Origin: Risungbinella massiliensis
GTDB lineage: Bacteria > Bacillota > Bacilli > Thermoactinomycetales > Thermoactinomycetaceae
Direction of reading: 5' to 3'
Length of the DNA: 64,000 nt
Assembly (NCBI RefSeq): GCF_000942395.1
Contig: NZ_LN812102.1
Span: forward strand, 31,358 to 95,357
Shown here piece by piece: positions 1 through 8,412 of the stretch. Position numbers and translations under genes: made by a program. A model generated the notes under the pieces. The model worked only from the letters and a program-made list of their open reading frames with translations, searched no databases and had not been told where the DNA came from. How positions within the stretch are numbered: position 1 is the stretch's first letter; each line of letters opens with the position of its first letter.

Positions 1-488
1 GAGCAGATATTACCTATGTTTCTACTCAGGAAGGCTGGGTGTATGTTGCAAGTGTGATGGATCTCTACTCTCGTAAAATTATTGGCTGGCATGCTGACAA
101 CCGAATGACTAAAGAGCTTGTTTTGACTGCTTTAGATCGTGCGTACAAACAACAGAAGTCAAAAAACTCAGTACTTCATCATTCTGATCGTGGAAGTCAA
201 TATGCTTCGCATGAATACCAAAAAAGACTGAAACAGTATGGATTGGAAGGAAGTATGAGTCGTAAAGGAAACTGCTATGACAATGCGTGCATTGAATCCT
301 TTCACAGTATATTGAAGAAAGAATTGGTGTATATTTCCCGCTTCCTGTCTAGAAAACAAGCGAAACAATATATATTTGAATACATTGAATTTTTCTACAA
401 CCGTAAAAGAATTCACTCATCCATTGGGTATCTCTCACCCATTGATTACGAACGTATGTACTTCAAGAAATGCAGCTCTGCTGCATAA
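1..488 (+). CDS. IS3-family transposase OrfB, C-terminal part (5' truncated by window edge)
   Basis: The reading frame is open from base 3 at the window edge to a TAA at 486-488, so the gene begins outside. It is the DDE integrase core of an IS3-family OrfB. The first Asp lies in ADITYV at the very start, the second in HHSDRGSQYAS, and the Glu in NACIESFHSILKKE, followed by the typical YNRKRIHSSIGYLSP tail. The enzyme cuts and joins element ends during copy-out/paste-in transposition. No frameshift is visible in this part, so the copy may be intact. The upstream OrfA partner cannot be seen. Confidence 0.93.
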   Translation, partial: ADITYVSTQEGWVYVASVMDLYSRKIIGWHADNRMTKELVLTALDRAYKQQKSKNSVLHHSDRGSQYASHEYQKRLKQYGLEGSMSRKGNCYDNACIESFHSILKKELVYISRFLSRKQAKQYIFEYIEFFYNRKRIHSSIGYLSPIDYERMYFKKCSSAA

Positions 489-530
489 CAAGACTCGTTT
501 TTTTCTGTCTACTTTCTTGACCTAATACCA
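1..530 (+). mobile_element. IS3-family insertion sequence, right part only
   Basis: The window opens inside an IS3-family element. The transposase gene ends at 488, and about 40 bp of non-coding sequence follows, with a TGTCTACTTTCTTGACC-type right terminal sequence (about 506-522) as seen at IS3-group ends. The outer limit near 530 is inferred from that motif. The left end lies outside the window, so the target duplication cannot be checked. The next gene starts only about 20 bp beyond the presumed end. Confidence 0.75.
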
Positions 531-550
531 TAAGGGGTTGTGTTCATAGC

Positions 551-1273
551 GTGGTAGAATCCAATATCATAATAGGAGTTCCTGGAAAATGGGAATCCCG
601 AACCGAGTTAATCCAACAAATTGCCCTGCAAAGTGAAGGTTATCTGATGGCAGGGAAACTCATTTCTCATATAGAAAAACAGGTCATGTTCGAAGTAGAA
701 GTGTATGAACATGATCCGAATCTCTCCAGAGCATTTTCTATTGCAGGAAGAGGGAATTTGCCTCCGTACTTGTTGGAAGAGATTGATCAGCATACTTGCA
801 CGGTATATCTAATAGCGAAATCAAATGGGGTTGAAAGTACGAAGGACCTACTCGATGTTACGGCGGGCTTGCTTCGAGCTGGAGGAATCGCAGTGAAGAT
901 TGAAGCGCCTGGATTAGCTTATACAAAAGAAGAATGGTACGAGCTGACACGCACTAAAGAGGATGCGGCGATCTATCTGCATTTTGTTAATTTTATAGGG
1001 GACTCTGAACATATTTACTCCATTGGAATGCATGCGTTTGGTTTGCCGGATGTGATGGTACCTGCACATTTACAACTGGAGGAATTTACTAACTTGCTAC
1101 ATAATTTCAATCTATATCAGATACTAGAGAAACCTACCTTTCATCATGGCGAAACATTCTCTCTAGATCCAGATGAACCTGTGTATCAATTGGAGAAGTT
1201 ACAGGATTTTCGTTATGACTCAGGAGATGTTTGCTTTAATCCATCTGGTATCTGGAATTTAGTACCCTCATAA
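551..1273 (+). CDS. DUF4261 domain protein
   Basis: A 240-residue soluble protein starting with GTG. The central and C-terminal part (around SIGMHAFGLPDVMVPAHL and the following 60 residues) looks like the DUF4261 family, which has no established biochemical role. Its N-terminus (IIIGVPGKW) matches where I expect the family to start, so the gene is probably full length even though it begins about 20 bp after the IS3 right end. An in-frame stop at 518-520 excludes a longer start. The only purine-rich stretch upstream (AAGGGG, 532-537) is 13 bp away, a weak ribosome site. Any native promoter was probably displaced by the insertion. Confidence 0.7.
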   Translation: MVESNIIIGVPGKWESRTELIQQIALQSEGYLMAGKLISHIEKQVMFEVEVYEHDPNLSRAFSIAGRGNLPPYLLEEIDQHTCTVYLIAKSNGVESTKDLLDVTAGLLRAGGIAVKIEAPGLAYTKEEWYELTRTKEDAAIYLHFVNFIGDSEHIYSIGMHAFGLPDVMVPAHLQLEEFTNLLHNFNLYQILEKPTFHHGETFSLDPDEPVYQLEKLQDFRYDSGDVCFNPSGIWNLVPS

Positions 1274-1331
1274 ATAAACAAAGGGACTGATCAATAACAA
1301 CATTTTGAGTACAGGTTCACATAATCGTAAA

Positions 1332-1366
1332 GCCTAAATTCCGTTTATTGGAATTTAGGCCTTTTT
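1332..1366 (+). terminator. Rho-independent terminator, usable from both sides
   Basis: An 11-bp perfect stem (GCCTAAATTCC 1332-1342 with GGAATTTAGGC 1350-1360) with a 7-nt loop is followed by CTTTTT. It lies between the convergent DUF4261 and HxlR genes. Read on the minus strand the stem is followed by TTT, so it may also serve the HxlR gene. Confidence 0.85.
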
Positions 1367-1396
1367 AAATCAATAGGAAAGGGTAATCTTCCATTA

Positions 1397-1768
1397 TTAT
1401 TTTAGTTTATCATTCAAAATGCTTTCTTCTAATACAGCAAATTTATCCCCGTATACTTTCGTTATATGTTTTTCTCCCCAAGCGCATAGAGAGTCTAAAA
1501 TGCTTTGTAAACTTCGTCCATATTCACTAAGTTCATATTCCACTTTAGGAGGAATTTGATTATAGACAATGCGGTTAATGACACCATCTTCTTCAAGCTC
1601 CCGTAATTGTTGGGTTAGCATCTTTTGAGTTATGTTTGGCATGAGACGTTTCAATTCACTGGTACGTTTTTTACCATGTGTTAGGTGGCAGAGAATCACA
1701 CATTTCCATTTTCCTCCGATTACTTCGAGTGTCGCTTCAACGGCGATATTGTATTTCTTTTTCAGCAT
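1397..1768 (-). CDS. HxlR-family transcriptional regulator
   Basis: 123 residues with the HxlR winged-helix signature: GGKWKCVILCHL near the N-terminus, a recognition-helix region MPNITQKMLTQQLRELEEDG and the wing VEYELSEYGRSL. Members such as HxlR, YodB and CatR sense reactive aldehydes, quinones or thiol stress, some through an N-terminal Cys. The Cys residues of GGKWKCVILC (about residues 23-27) could play that role here. It is transcribed divergently from the MFS transporter at 1967, which is its likely target. The upstream ribosome site GGAGG is well spaced from ATG at 1768. Confidence 0.92.
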   Translation of the reverse strand: MLKKKYNIAVEATLEVIGGKWKCVILCHLTHGKKRTSELKRLMPNITQKMLTQQLRELEEDGVINRIVYNQIPPKVEYELSEYGRSLQSILDSLCAWGEKHITKVYGDKFAVLEESILNDKLK

Positions 1769-1798
1769 ATTCTTCCTCCCAATCTATAGGAACCTAAA

Positions 1799-1826
1799 AG
1801 TATCTATATCACTTTTTAGTATCTAT
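1799..1826. promoter_or_regulatory. Direct repeat in HxlR/MFS intergenic region, candidate HxlR operator
   Basis: Two exact copies of AGTATCTAT lie at 1799-1807 and 1818-1826, 19 bp apart, between the divergent regulator and transporter. The spacing puts them roughly two helical turns apart on the same DNA face. Binding by the adjacent HxlR protein is inference. Confidence 0.45.
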
Positions 1827-1966
1827 GGCACTTCAAAGTTCGTTCTTCCCTATTTGACTCCTATATCTCATAATAGCATTTGCCGGCTGAGATCCACCAT
1901 ACTCTTTTATTTATCCTGCTTTCAGTGCTAAAAGCATACAACTAGACAATATTAGGAGGAGAAAAA

Positions 1967-3160
1967 ATGCCTTTAGATAAAAAACGAAGTACATGGGCAC
2001 TGCTGGCATTAGCGGTGAGTGCTTTTGCCATTGGAACAACCGAATTTATCAGTGTTGGATTATTACCTTTGATAGCTCAAGATTTACAAATATCTGTTAC
2101 CACGGCTGGATTAACTGTTTCTCTGTATGCTTTGGGTGTTACATTCGGAGCACCGATCCTAACTTCTCTGACATCTAGTATGTCACGTAAATCGTTACTA
2201 CTTTGGATTATGATTATTTTTATTGTTGGCAACAGTATTGCAGCTAGTGCTTCTAGTATCGGAGTTTTACTAGTTGCTCGTGTTGTTTCTTCGTTTTCAC
2301 ATGGTGTATTTATGTCTATCGGTTCTACCATTGCAGCTAATTTGGTAGCGGAAAATCGCAGAGCAAGTGCTATTTCCATTATGTTTACCGGACTTACCGT
2401 GGCAACTATTACAGGTGTTCCTTTTGGTACGTTCTTAGGACAATATTTGGGCTGGAGATCTTCTTTTATCGCCATTGTGGTAGTTGGAATTATTGCGTTT
2501 ATAGCCAATAGCATTCTTATTCCGGCTAACTTGCCAAAAGGAACTCGTACAACATTCCATGATCAATTCAAACTTATAACCAATGGGCGATTATTACTTT
2601 TGTTTATCATTACTGCTTTGGGTTATGGAGGTACGTTCGTTGTATTTACGTATTTATCTCCGTTGTTACAAGATATAACAGGATTGAAAGAAGGAACGGT
2701 TGCGACTATTTTACTTGTCTATGGTATTGCCATTGCAATCGGTAACGTAATTGGTGGAAAAGTGGCAAACAACAATCCGATTAAAGCACTATTTTATATG
2801 TTTATCATACAAGCGATTGTGCTATTTATCTTAACGTTTACTGCTCCATTTACGGTAGCAGGACTTATTACGATCATATTGATGGGATTGTTTGCATTTA
2901 TGAACGTAGCGGGATTGCAAGTATATGTAGTGATGTTGGCGGAACGTTTTGTTCCAAAAGCAGTGGATGTAGCGTCTGCTATCAATATTGCAGCATTTAA
3001 TGCGGGAATTGCTATTGGTTCCTATTTAGGTGGTATCATTACTGACTCCATTGGGCTCATTCATACAGCATGGATCGGAGCCATAATGGTTCTAGGAGCC
3101 GCAATTTTGACTGGCTGGAGTCGAATCTTAGAGCGAAAAGATCAACAAAATATGGTGTAA
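1967..3160 (+). CDS. MFS drug-efflux type transporter (DHA1)
   Basis: 397 residues with about twelve hydrophobic segments and a short charged N-terminus. It opens with the DHA1/AraJ-like signature FAIGTTEFISVGLLPLIA, typical of proton-driven efflux proteins of the chloramphenicol-resistance/YdhL type. The conserved loop between helices 2 and 3 is short and lacks a classic motif A. AGGAGG at 1953-1958 fits the ATG. Transcribed away from the HxlR regulator with a 198-bp shared upstream region, it is probably induced by the compound that HxlR senses. The substrate cannot be told from sequence. Confidence 0.88.
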   Translation: MPLDKKRSTWALLALAVSAFAIGTTEFISVGLLPLIAQDLQISVTTAGLTVSLYALGVTFGAPILTSLTSSMSRKSLLLWIMIIFIVGNSIAASASSIGVLLVARVVSSFSHGVFMSIGSTIAANLVAENRRASAISIMFTGLTVATITGVPFGTFLGQYLGWRSSFIAIVVVGIIAFIANSILIPANLPKGTRTTFHDQFKLITNGRLLLLFIITALGYGGTFVVFTYLSPLLQDITGLKEGTVATILLVYGIAIAIGNVIGGKVANNNPIKALFYMFIIQAIVLFILTFTAPFTVAGLITIILMGLFAFMNVAGLQVYVVMLAERFVPKAVDVASAINIAAFNAGIAIGSYLGGIITDSIGLIHTAWIGAIMVLGAAILTGWSRILERKDQQNMV

Positions 3161-3373
3161 ACTCTGCTTCTGAAATAATAATAGAAATTTCAAAAAAGGG
3201 ATATTTTGATAAAAAGAGACTACCCTAACAAATGGTTCCGGATTTCGACTCGTCTTATCCCTTCTAACGAGCAATAGCTCAATAAATAGGTTTGAAGGGA
3301 GGTGAAAGGATTCTCTTAAGGAGGATTGTAGAGTTGGAATGGATTCATTAGATTATAAATAGGAGGTTTATTG

Positions 3374-4219
3374 ATGATAGCGAAAAATTTACAAGATACA
3401 ACGACTTTGCATAACGGTGTGAAAATGCCTTGGTTTGGTATTGGAGTATTTAAAGTAGAAGAAGGTCCTGAACTGGTGAATGCTGTAAAACAAGCTATTA
3501 TACATGGCTATCGCAGTGTGGATACAGCTGCAATTTATGAAAATGAAGAGGGAGTCGGCCAAGGGATCCGTCTAGGCTTAGAGGAAGCTGGCATCTCTCG
3601 GGAAAAGCTCTTTGTGACATCGAAAGTTTGGAATGCGGATTTGGGATATGAGTCTGCTATTGCAGCCTATGAAGCAAGTCTAAAGAGACTTGGATTAGAT
3701 TATCTGGATCTCTATCTTATTCATTGGCCTGTAGAGGGGAAATATAAAGATGCTTGGAGAGCTTTAGAGACTCTTTATAAAGATGGACGGGTAAAAGCGA
3801 TTGGGGTAAGTAATTTTCAAATCCATCATTTAGAAGATTTGATGAAAGATGCAGAAATCAAACCAATGGTAAACCAAGTAGAATATCATCCTCGTTTGAC
3901 TCAAAAGAAACTTCATTCATATTGTCAAGAGCATGGAATTCAGATGGAAGCTTGGTCTCCGCTTATGCAAGGACAATTGCTAGATAACGAGCTACTGAAA
4001 AAGATTGCCGCTCAATATGGCAAATCGGTCGCACAAGTTATTTTGCGTTGGGACATCCAAAATGGTGTCGTAACAATTCCGAAATCGACAAAAGAACATC
4101 GGATTGTGGAAAATTCCTCGATTTTTGATTTTGAATTAACACCAGAAGAAATGAAACACATAAATGAATTGAACCAAGATCTTCGAGTGGGTCCAGACCC
4201 TGATAATTTTGATTTTTAA
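3374..4219 (+). CDS. Aldo/keto reductase, YvgN-like (glyoxal/methylglyoxal reductase family)
   Basis: 281 residues, very close by eye to Bacillus subtilis YvgN throughout (LHNGVKMPWFGIGVFKVEEG, WRALETLYKDGRVKAIGVSN, AWSPLMQGQLLDNE). The tetrad of AKR enzymes is visible: Asp and Tyr in VDTAAIYENE, Lys in TSKVWN, His in LIHWP. YvgN reduces methylglyoxal, glyoxal and other aldehydes with NADPH in the cytoplasm. I use ATG at 3374, 7 bp after AGGAGG (3361-3366); a TTG directly before it is also possible. The gene stands alone and is followed at once by a MITE-like element. Confidence 0.93.
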   Translation: MIAKNLQDTTTLHNGVKMPWFGIGVFKVEEGPELVNAVKQAIIHGYRSVDTAAIYENEEGVGQGIRLGLEEAGISREKLFVTSKVWNADLGYESAIAAYEASLKRLGLDYLDLYLIHWPVEGKYKDAWRALETLYKDGRVKAIGVSNFQIHHLEDLMKDAEIKPMVNQVEYHPRLTQKKLHSYCQEHGIQMEAWSPLMQGQLLDNELLKKIAAQYGKSVAQVILRWDIQNGVVTIPKSTKEHRIVENSSIFDFELTPEEMKHINELNQDLRVGPDPDNFDF

Positions 4220-4220
4220 T

Positions 4221-4374
4221 GAATTAGAGCTTGTTGCATAACTAAACCAAAGCCAGAGGTTTTCCCCTTTTGAGATGCGACTATGAGCGGTAGGGAGTCG
4301 GAGCAGATCGGAAGCGGGAAAACCGGCGGCGCGCCTACGCTTAACTTGGATTAATGCAACAAGCTAGAATTAGA
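4221..4374. mobile_element. MITE-like non-autonomous element with terminal inverted repeats
   Basis: Terminal inverted repeats GCTTGTTGCAT (4229-4239) and ATGCAACAAGC (4354-4364) enclose about 115 bp with no ORF. A second inverted pair, GGTTTTCCC (4258-4266) and GGGAAAACC (4316-4324), lies inside. The interior is clearly richer in G and C than the surroundings (for example CGGCGGCGCGCC). The unit is flanked by an 8-bp direct repeat GAATTAGA (4221-4228 and 4367-4374), as expected from target duplication, with a 1-2 nt ambiguity at the right border. It sits directly after the stop codon of the reductase gene. The parent transposase is not in the window. Confidence 0.7.
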
Positions 4375-4375
4375 T

Positions 4376-4403
4376 AACTCCTCTTGAAAAAGAGGAGTTA
4401 TTC
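4376..4403 (+). terminator. Hairpin ahead of the SDR gene, probable weak terminator
   Basis: Perfect 10-bp stem AACTCCTCTT (4376-4385) and AAGAGGAGTT (4390-4399) with a GAAA tetraloop, followed only by ATTCCT. It may have ended the reductase transcript before the MITE-like unit arrived. Its CTCCT arm could also pair with the GGGAGG ribosome site of the next gene. Confidence 0.5.
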
Positions 4404-4425
4404 CTACATAAAGGGAGGAATGAAC

Positions 4426-5220
4426 ATGAATCTAAACTTAAAAGGGAAAAAAGTGTTCGTCACGGGTTCCACATCGGGTATAGGAAAAGCAATTGCCACA
4501 TCTTTAGTTGCAGAAGGTGCCGAAGTAGTGATCAATGGGCGAAGTCAAGAAAAAATAGAGCAAACGATATCTGAAATACGAGAACAATTTTCAAATGCTG
4601 TTCTTTACTACGCAGAGGCAGATCTAGGTACGGAACAAGGTTGTCAAAAGGTGCTGAAAGAGTATCCAGGCGTAGATATTTTGATTAATAACCTTGGAAT
4701 TTTTGAGCCTGTAGAATACTTTGATATCCCAGATGAAGATTGGTTTAAAATATTTGAAGTGAATATCATGAGTAGCGTTAGGCTGACACGACAATACCTG
4801 AAAGAAATGATTCGAAAAAAAGAAGGAAGAGTTATTTTTATTGCCAGTGAAGCAGCCATTATGCCATCACTCGAAATGGCTCATTATAGCGCTACTAAGA
4901 CAATGCAGCTCTCCCTTTCTCGAAGTTTAGCTGAGCTGACGAAAGGAACCAATGTGACCGTCAATACTGTTATGCCTGGCTCCACCTTAACAGAAGGAGT
5001 AGAAACGATGTTAAAAACTCTCTATCCAAATGAACAATTGCCGATAAAAGAAGCAGAGAAGCGGTTTATGAGAGAGAATCGTCCCACCTCTATTATCCAA
5101 AGGCTTATTCGTCCAGAGGAGATCGCCCATCTCGTGACCTTTATAAGCAGTCCTCTTTCCGCAGCGATCAATGGATCTGCTTTACGAATCGACGGCGGAT
5201 TGGTGCGGAGCGTGTTTTAA
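4426..5220 (+). CDS. Short-chain dehydrogenase/reductase
   Basis: 264 residues of a classical SDR. The cofactor loop TGSTSGIG is near residue 12, an NNLG variant of NNAG follows, then catalytic Ser in FIASEAA and Tyr/Lys in HYSATK, with DGGLVRSVF at the end. The GRS after beta-2 suggests NADP(H) preference. I place the start at ATG 4426 because GGGAGG (4413-4418) is then 7 bp away; ATG 4420 would be only 1 bp from it. Substrate unknown; no operon partner, since the next gene is convergent. Confidence 0.9.
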   Translation: MNLNLKGKKVFVTGSTSGIGKAIATSLVAEGAEVVINGRSQEKIEQTISEIREQFSNAVLYYAEADLGTEQGCQKVLKEYPGVDILINNLGIFEPVEYFDIPDEDWFKIFEVNIMSSVRLTRQYLKEMIRKKEGRVIFIASEAAIMPSLEMAHYSATKTMQLSLSRSLAELTKGTNVTVNTVMPGSTLTEGVETMLKTLYPNEQLPIKEAEKRFMRENRPTSIIQRLIRPEEIAHLVTFISSPLSAAINGSALRIDGGLVRSVF

Positions 5221-5255
5221 AGTGTGTACTACGATAGGCTTGTGTTTTTACATAA

Positions 5256-5284
5256 AAAAGCTACTCGATCACCGAGTAGCTTTT
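5256..5284. terminator. Bidirectional terminator
   Basis: A 12-bp stem AAAAGCTACTCG (5256-5267) with CGAGTAGCTTTT (5273-5284), having A-rich and T-rich shoulders, sits between the convergent SDR and hemolysin III genes. Confidence 0.85.
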
Positions 5285-5289
5285 CGTGC

Positions 5290-5937
5290 TTACAAAGGAA
5301 TAATAAAGAAAACCATCATAAAGAAGTGAACGATCGAACCAGCCATTACAAAGAGGTGGAAGATTTCATGGAATCCGAACTTATTAGGGAAAAAGTCAAA
5401 GATTTTAGTTGAGTAAATAATTCCCCCGATCGTATAGGCGACACCACCTGAGATGAGGAGGATGATTGCCTCCATAGGGAGTGCATCGATCAGCTTACCA
5501 AATGGCACAACTGCTACCCAACCTAACGTGATATAAAAGAGGGTGGAGACACTTCGTGGAACATTGATAAACCAGATTTTCATGATTACTCCAACGAGCG
5601 CAATTGTCCAGACGGATGTGAGCATCGCCCATCTCCAAGCCCCTTCTAGACAATAGTAGAATACAGGAGTATAACAACCAGCGATAAAGACATAGATGGC
5701 CATATGATCGATTTTTTTTAGGATCAGTTCTTTTTCTGGAGTTGTTCTCACCCAGTGATAGAGGGAACTAGCCCCATAAAGGAAAATGAGACTAACACCA
5801 TAGATGGTCATGGTAGTTAGCTTACTGGTACTTTCCCAAGACAGCATGATGAGAGAAACTAGGCCCACGATACCAGCTAAAAAGGTGATAAAGTGAGTCC
5901 AAGTATTGACGGGCTCTTTCATACGTAGAAATTTCAA
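5290..5937 (-). CDS. Hemolysin III / PAQR family membrane protein
   Basis: 215 residues with seven hydrophobic segments. PAQR metal-site motifs are present: NTWTHFITFLAG near the start, SSLYHW (residues about 57-62), and FGFHEIFHLFVMAGSIVHF near the end. Relatives include B. subtilis YplQ and B. cereus hemolysin III; a membrane hydrolase role is proposed for the superfamily. The start is a TTG at 5937, since CAGGAG lies 7 bp upstream of it while the first ATG (5922) has no ribosome site. Monocistronic and convergent with the SDR gene. Confidence 0.9.
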   Translation of the reverse strand: MKFLRMKEPVNTWTHFITFLAGIVGLVSLIMLSWESTSKLTTMTIYGVSLIFLYGASSLYHWVRTTPEKELILKKIDHMAIYVFIAGCYTPVFYYCLEGAWRWAMLTSVWTIALVGVIMKIWFINVPRSVSTLFYITLGWVAVVPFGKLIDALPMEAIILLISGGVAYTIGGIIYSTKIFDFFPNKFGFHEIFHLFVMAGSIVHFFMMVFFIIPL

Positions 5938-6100
5938 AGGATCAGCTCCTGAATATGATTTTGAGAATGTGATGAAAAGTATGTTTTCCCTATTGTATCA
6001 TTGAATGAGAGGAGAACAAGATTATCTGGAGCTATGTGAGGGTATAAAAGATAGAATGCGAAGCTGATACAATAATATATAAGTAGGTTAGGTGAACGAG

Positions 6101-6574
6101 ATGTCGATTTATGATTTCACGGTGGAGACTGCAAGTGGAGAAAAGAAGGAATTGCAAGATTTTGAAGGAAAAGTGTTACTTATTGTGAACACGGCAAGTA
6201 AGTGTGGTTTTACCCCACAGTATCAAGGATTGCAAGAACTATATGAAAAATACCAAGACCAAGGCTTTGTAGTGCTTGGCTTCCCATGTAACCAATTTGG
6301 AGCTCAAGAACCAGGAAGAGACGAAGAGATTCAGTCATTTTGCCAAATAAATTATGGAGTGAAGTTTCCTGTGTTCGCAAAGATTGATGTAAATGGAAAC
6401 AGTGCTCACCCTTTGTACCAATATTTGAAGAAAGAAGCCTCGGGAATGCTCGGAAATGCGATTAAGTGGAATTTCACCAAATTCTTAGTAGACCGTAATG
6501 GCAAAGTAGTGGATCGCTTTGCCCCAACGACAAAGCCACAAGACTTGGAAAAAGAGATAGAGAAGGTATTATAA
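6101..6574 (+). CDS. Glutathione peroxidase (thiol peroxidase, BsaA-like)
   Basis: 157 residues of the GPx family. The peroxidatic Cys is in [12 protein letters not shown], the Gln in [10 protein letters not shown] and the Trp/Asn in [11 protein letters not shown]. Bacterial members of this Cys form usually use thioredoxin rather than glutathione to reduce peroxides in the cytoplasm. The start ATG 6101 is 6-7 bp from TAGGTG; an in-frame GTG at 6092 lacks such spacing. The gene has its own terminator and no operon partner. Confidence 0.93.
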   Translation: MSIYDFTVETASGEKKELQDFEGKVLLIVNTASKCGFTPQYQGLQELYEKYQDQGFVVLGFPCNQFGAQEPGRDEEIQSFCQINYGVKFPVFAKIDVNGNSAHPLYQYLKKEASGMLGNAIKWNFTKFLVDRNGKVVDRFAPTTKPQDLEKEIEKVL

Positions 6575-6577
6575 GAA

Positions 6578-6615
6578 AACAAAGAGAACTTATCTAGTAG
6601 GTTCTCTTTGTTTTT
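6578..6615 (+). terminator. Terminator of the peroxidase gene
   Basis: Perfect 12-bp stem AACAAAGAGAAC (6578-6589) and GTTCTCTTTGTT (6601-6612) with an 11-nt loop, then TTTTAT. Confidence 0.88.
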
Positions 6616-6662
6616 TATAGAAATGAATGTATTTTCAGAAATACTAACATAGGAGAAGCACA

Positions 6663-7180
6663 ATGAGAGGATATTTATGTTCGGGTTGTGATACATATCA
6701 TAACGGGTTGTCATTTGGTTATGAAACAGATATGCCAGATATTGTTTATCAATAAGAATCGAATGAGATGAAAGACCGTGTAATTTGGACAATGATTTAT
6801 GTGTTTTAGATGGTAAGAATTTTTTCATTCGAGGTTGTATTGAGTTGCCTATAAAGGGTCAAGAAGAAATTTTTTCTTGAGACGTTTGGGTGTTATTAAG
6901 TGAAGAGAACTTTACTCGTATTGTGGAAGAATGGAACACCAATGGGAGAGAGGACAGATTGGAGCCGATGTTTGGTTGGTTAGCTACTTCTTTACCTTGT
7001 TATCCTGATACTATCAATTTAAAGACGATGGTTCACACTCGAAAAATAGGAATTAGTCCTTATATTGAATTGGAACCAACAGCTCACCCATTAGCTGTAG
7101 AACAGCAAATAGGTATCACTTTAGAAAGAGTACAGAACATTGCAGAGGAAGTTTGTAAAATAAATAATGAATTAGGATAA
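6663..7180 (+). pseudogene. Decayed DUF2199 protein gene
   Basis: Translation of 6663-6752 begins MRGYLCSGCDTYHNGL and ends at TAA 6753-6755; the same frame resumes with DRV. One base appears lost near 6780, after which the frame reads NLDNDLCVLDGKNFFIRGC and ELPIKGQEEIFS. A TGA at 6878-6880 stands where the family has Trp (DVWVLLSEENF follows), and the rest is open to TAA at 7180. Together this is a full DUF2199 protein of about 170 residues with an N-terminal CxxC zinc-type pair. Two stops plus a frameshift mean it is dead. The intact 96-codon tail (6890-7180) is unlikely to be made on its own. Confidence 0.82.
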
Positions 7181-7190
7181 GTGTAAATAG

Positions 7191-7220
7191 AAAAAGCCTC
7201 CTCTTTGCTCAAGAGGAGGC
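7191..7220 (-). terminator. Terminator of the CapA-like gene
   Basis: Perfect 10-bp stem GCCTCCTCTT (7196-7205) and AAGAGGAGGC (7211-7220). Read on the minus strand it is followed by TTTTTCTATT, about 10 bp after the CapA stop codon. Confidence 0.9.
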
Positions 7221-7230
7221 GATAACGATT

Positions 7231-8412
7231 TTACTTCAATGAAAAGGTAGGAAAAGCTTCTTCTACCGTCATCTGTTGTTGTGTGTTTAAGTAAGCCTCT
7301 TTCCAAACCTGTTTTGTTAAACCTGGATAGTTAGGTAGTTTGGTCGGATTCTCCGATGTCAGTGGAAGAACGCGGTAATTTTTAATGCCATTTTGTGGAT
7401 AAATGTGCACATACGTCGGAAGGAAGGAGACATCTTTTAGCTTTACTTCTTTGGTGGCTTGATCACGTGCAATATTGAAGTAAACGACCATTCCTTCTTG
7501 GGTGTGCTCCGCTACTCCTTCATTCGTTTGGTTGGAGACAAAGTTTCCAAGAGAGTAAATGATTAATTTTTCTTTGCCATTGATATTTACTTTTTTCATA
7601 GGTTGCGTAACGTGAGGGTGACTCCCTACGATCACATCGGCACCTGCTTCTAGTACTGCCTGGGCTGTTTCCTCTTGGAACTTATTTGGTTCACGTTGAT
7701 ATTCTTGACCCCAATGCAGGGAGACGGAGACAAACTCTGCGCCCATCTCTTTCGCTTTGGCGATATCTTGTTTGATGAGGTCTAGCTTAATTGTATTGAC
7801 CAAATATTTTTGTGGTACTGGAAGACCATTGGTATGTTCGGTGTACGCCAAGAAAGCGATTTTCATTCCGTTGGTCTCCAGAATCAGAGGAGTATCACGT
7901 TGTTGTTGGCTTGCTGCTGTACCAAAGAACGGTAGCTTTTTTTCTTGTAGCACTTTTACCGTTCTGCGAACACCTGCTTCTCTAGTATCCATCGAGTGGT
8001 TATTCGCTGTACTTACCGCATCAACTCCGCTTTCTAACAGGGCATCGACAATTTCGTCTGGAGCATTGAACATTGGATAGCCAGAGTATTTCATGGAAGG
8101 ACCACCAAGTGTTAATTCAAAGTTTCCAACTGCTAAATCAGCGGATTTCAGATAAGGTTTAATATCAGTAAAGAAGGAAGTAAAGTCGTATCCATCTCCC
8201 TTTTTACCTGCCGTTAGCTGGGGGTTATGAAGCATGATGTCTCCAAAAACGGCAATCTGTGCTTCTTGTTTTTTTGTTTCTTGGATTTCCCCATCTTGAT
8301 TACCTTCAGTTGATTCTGATTCCGGATCGGCAAACAAAGACGGAATGGGGATGATGATGAATAATATTACGAGGGGAATGATGATCCATAATAATTTTAG
8401 TGGCTTTTTCAC
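7231..8412 (-). CDS. CapA-family membrane-anchored metallophosphatase-like protein
   Basis: 393 residues. A short cytoplasmic tail and one membrane segment (LLWIIIPLVILFIIIP, about residues 7-22) precede an extracellular CapA/PgsA domain: AVFGDIMLHNPQL, LAVGNFELTLGG, STANNHSMD, SVSLHWGQEYQ, IVGSHPHVTQPM and IYSLGNFVSNQ. These His, Asn and Asp residues resemble the calcineurin-like metal site. Family members act in poly-gamma-glutamate export and capsule formation, but no capB or capC lies nearby. GTG at 8412 is chosen since AGGGAGGA precedes it by 5-6 bp. Divergent from asnS. Confidence 0.88.
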   Translation of the reverse strand: MKKPLKLLWIIIPLVILFIIIPIPSLFADPESESTEGNQDGEIQETKKQEAQIAVFGDIMLHNPQLTAGKKGDGYDFTSFFTDIKPYLKSADLAVGNFELTLGGPSMKYSGYPMFNAPDEIVDALLESGVDAVSTANNHSMDTREAGVRRTVKVLQEKKLPFFGTAASQQQRDTPLILETNGMKIAFLAYTEHTNGLPVPQKYLVNTIKLDLIKQDIAKAKEMGAEFVSVSLHWGQEYQREPNKFQEETAQAVLEAGADVIVGSHPHVTQPMKKVNINGKEKLIIYSLGNFVSNQTNEGVAEHTQEGMVVYFNIARDQATKEVKLKDVSFLPTYVHIYPQNGIKNYRVLPLTSENPTKLPNYPGLTKQVWKEAYLNTQQQMTVEEAFPTFSLK

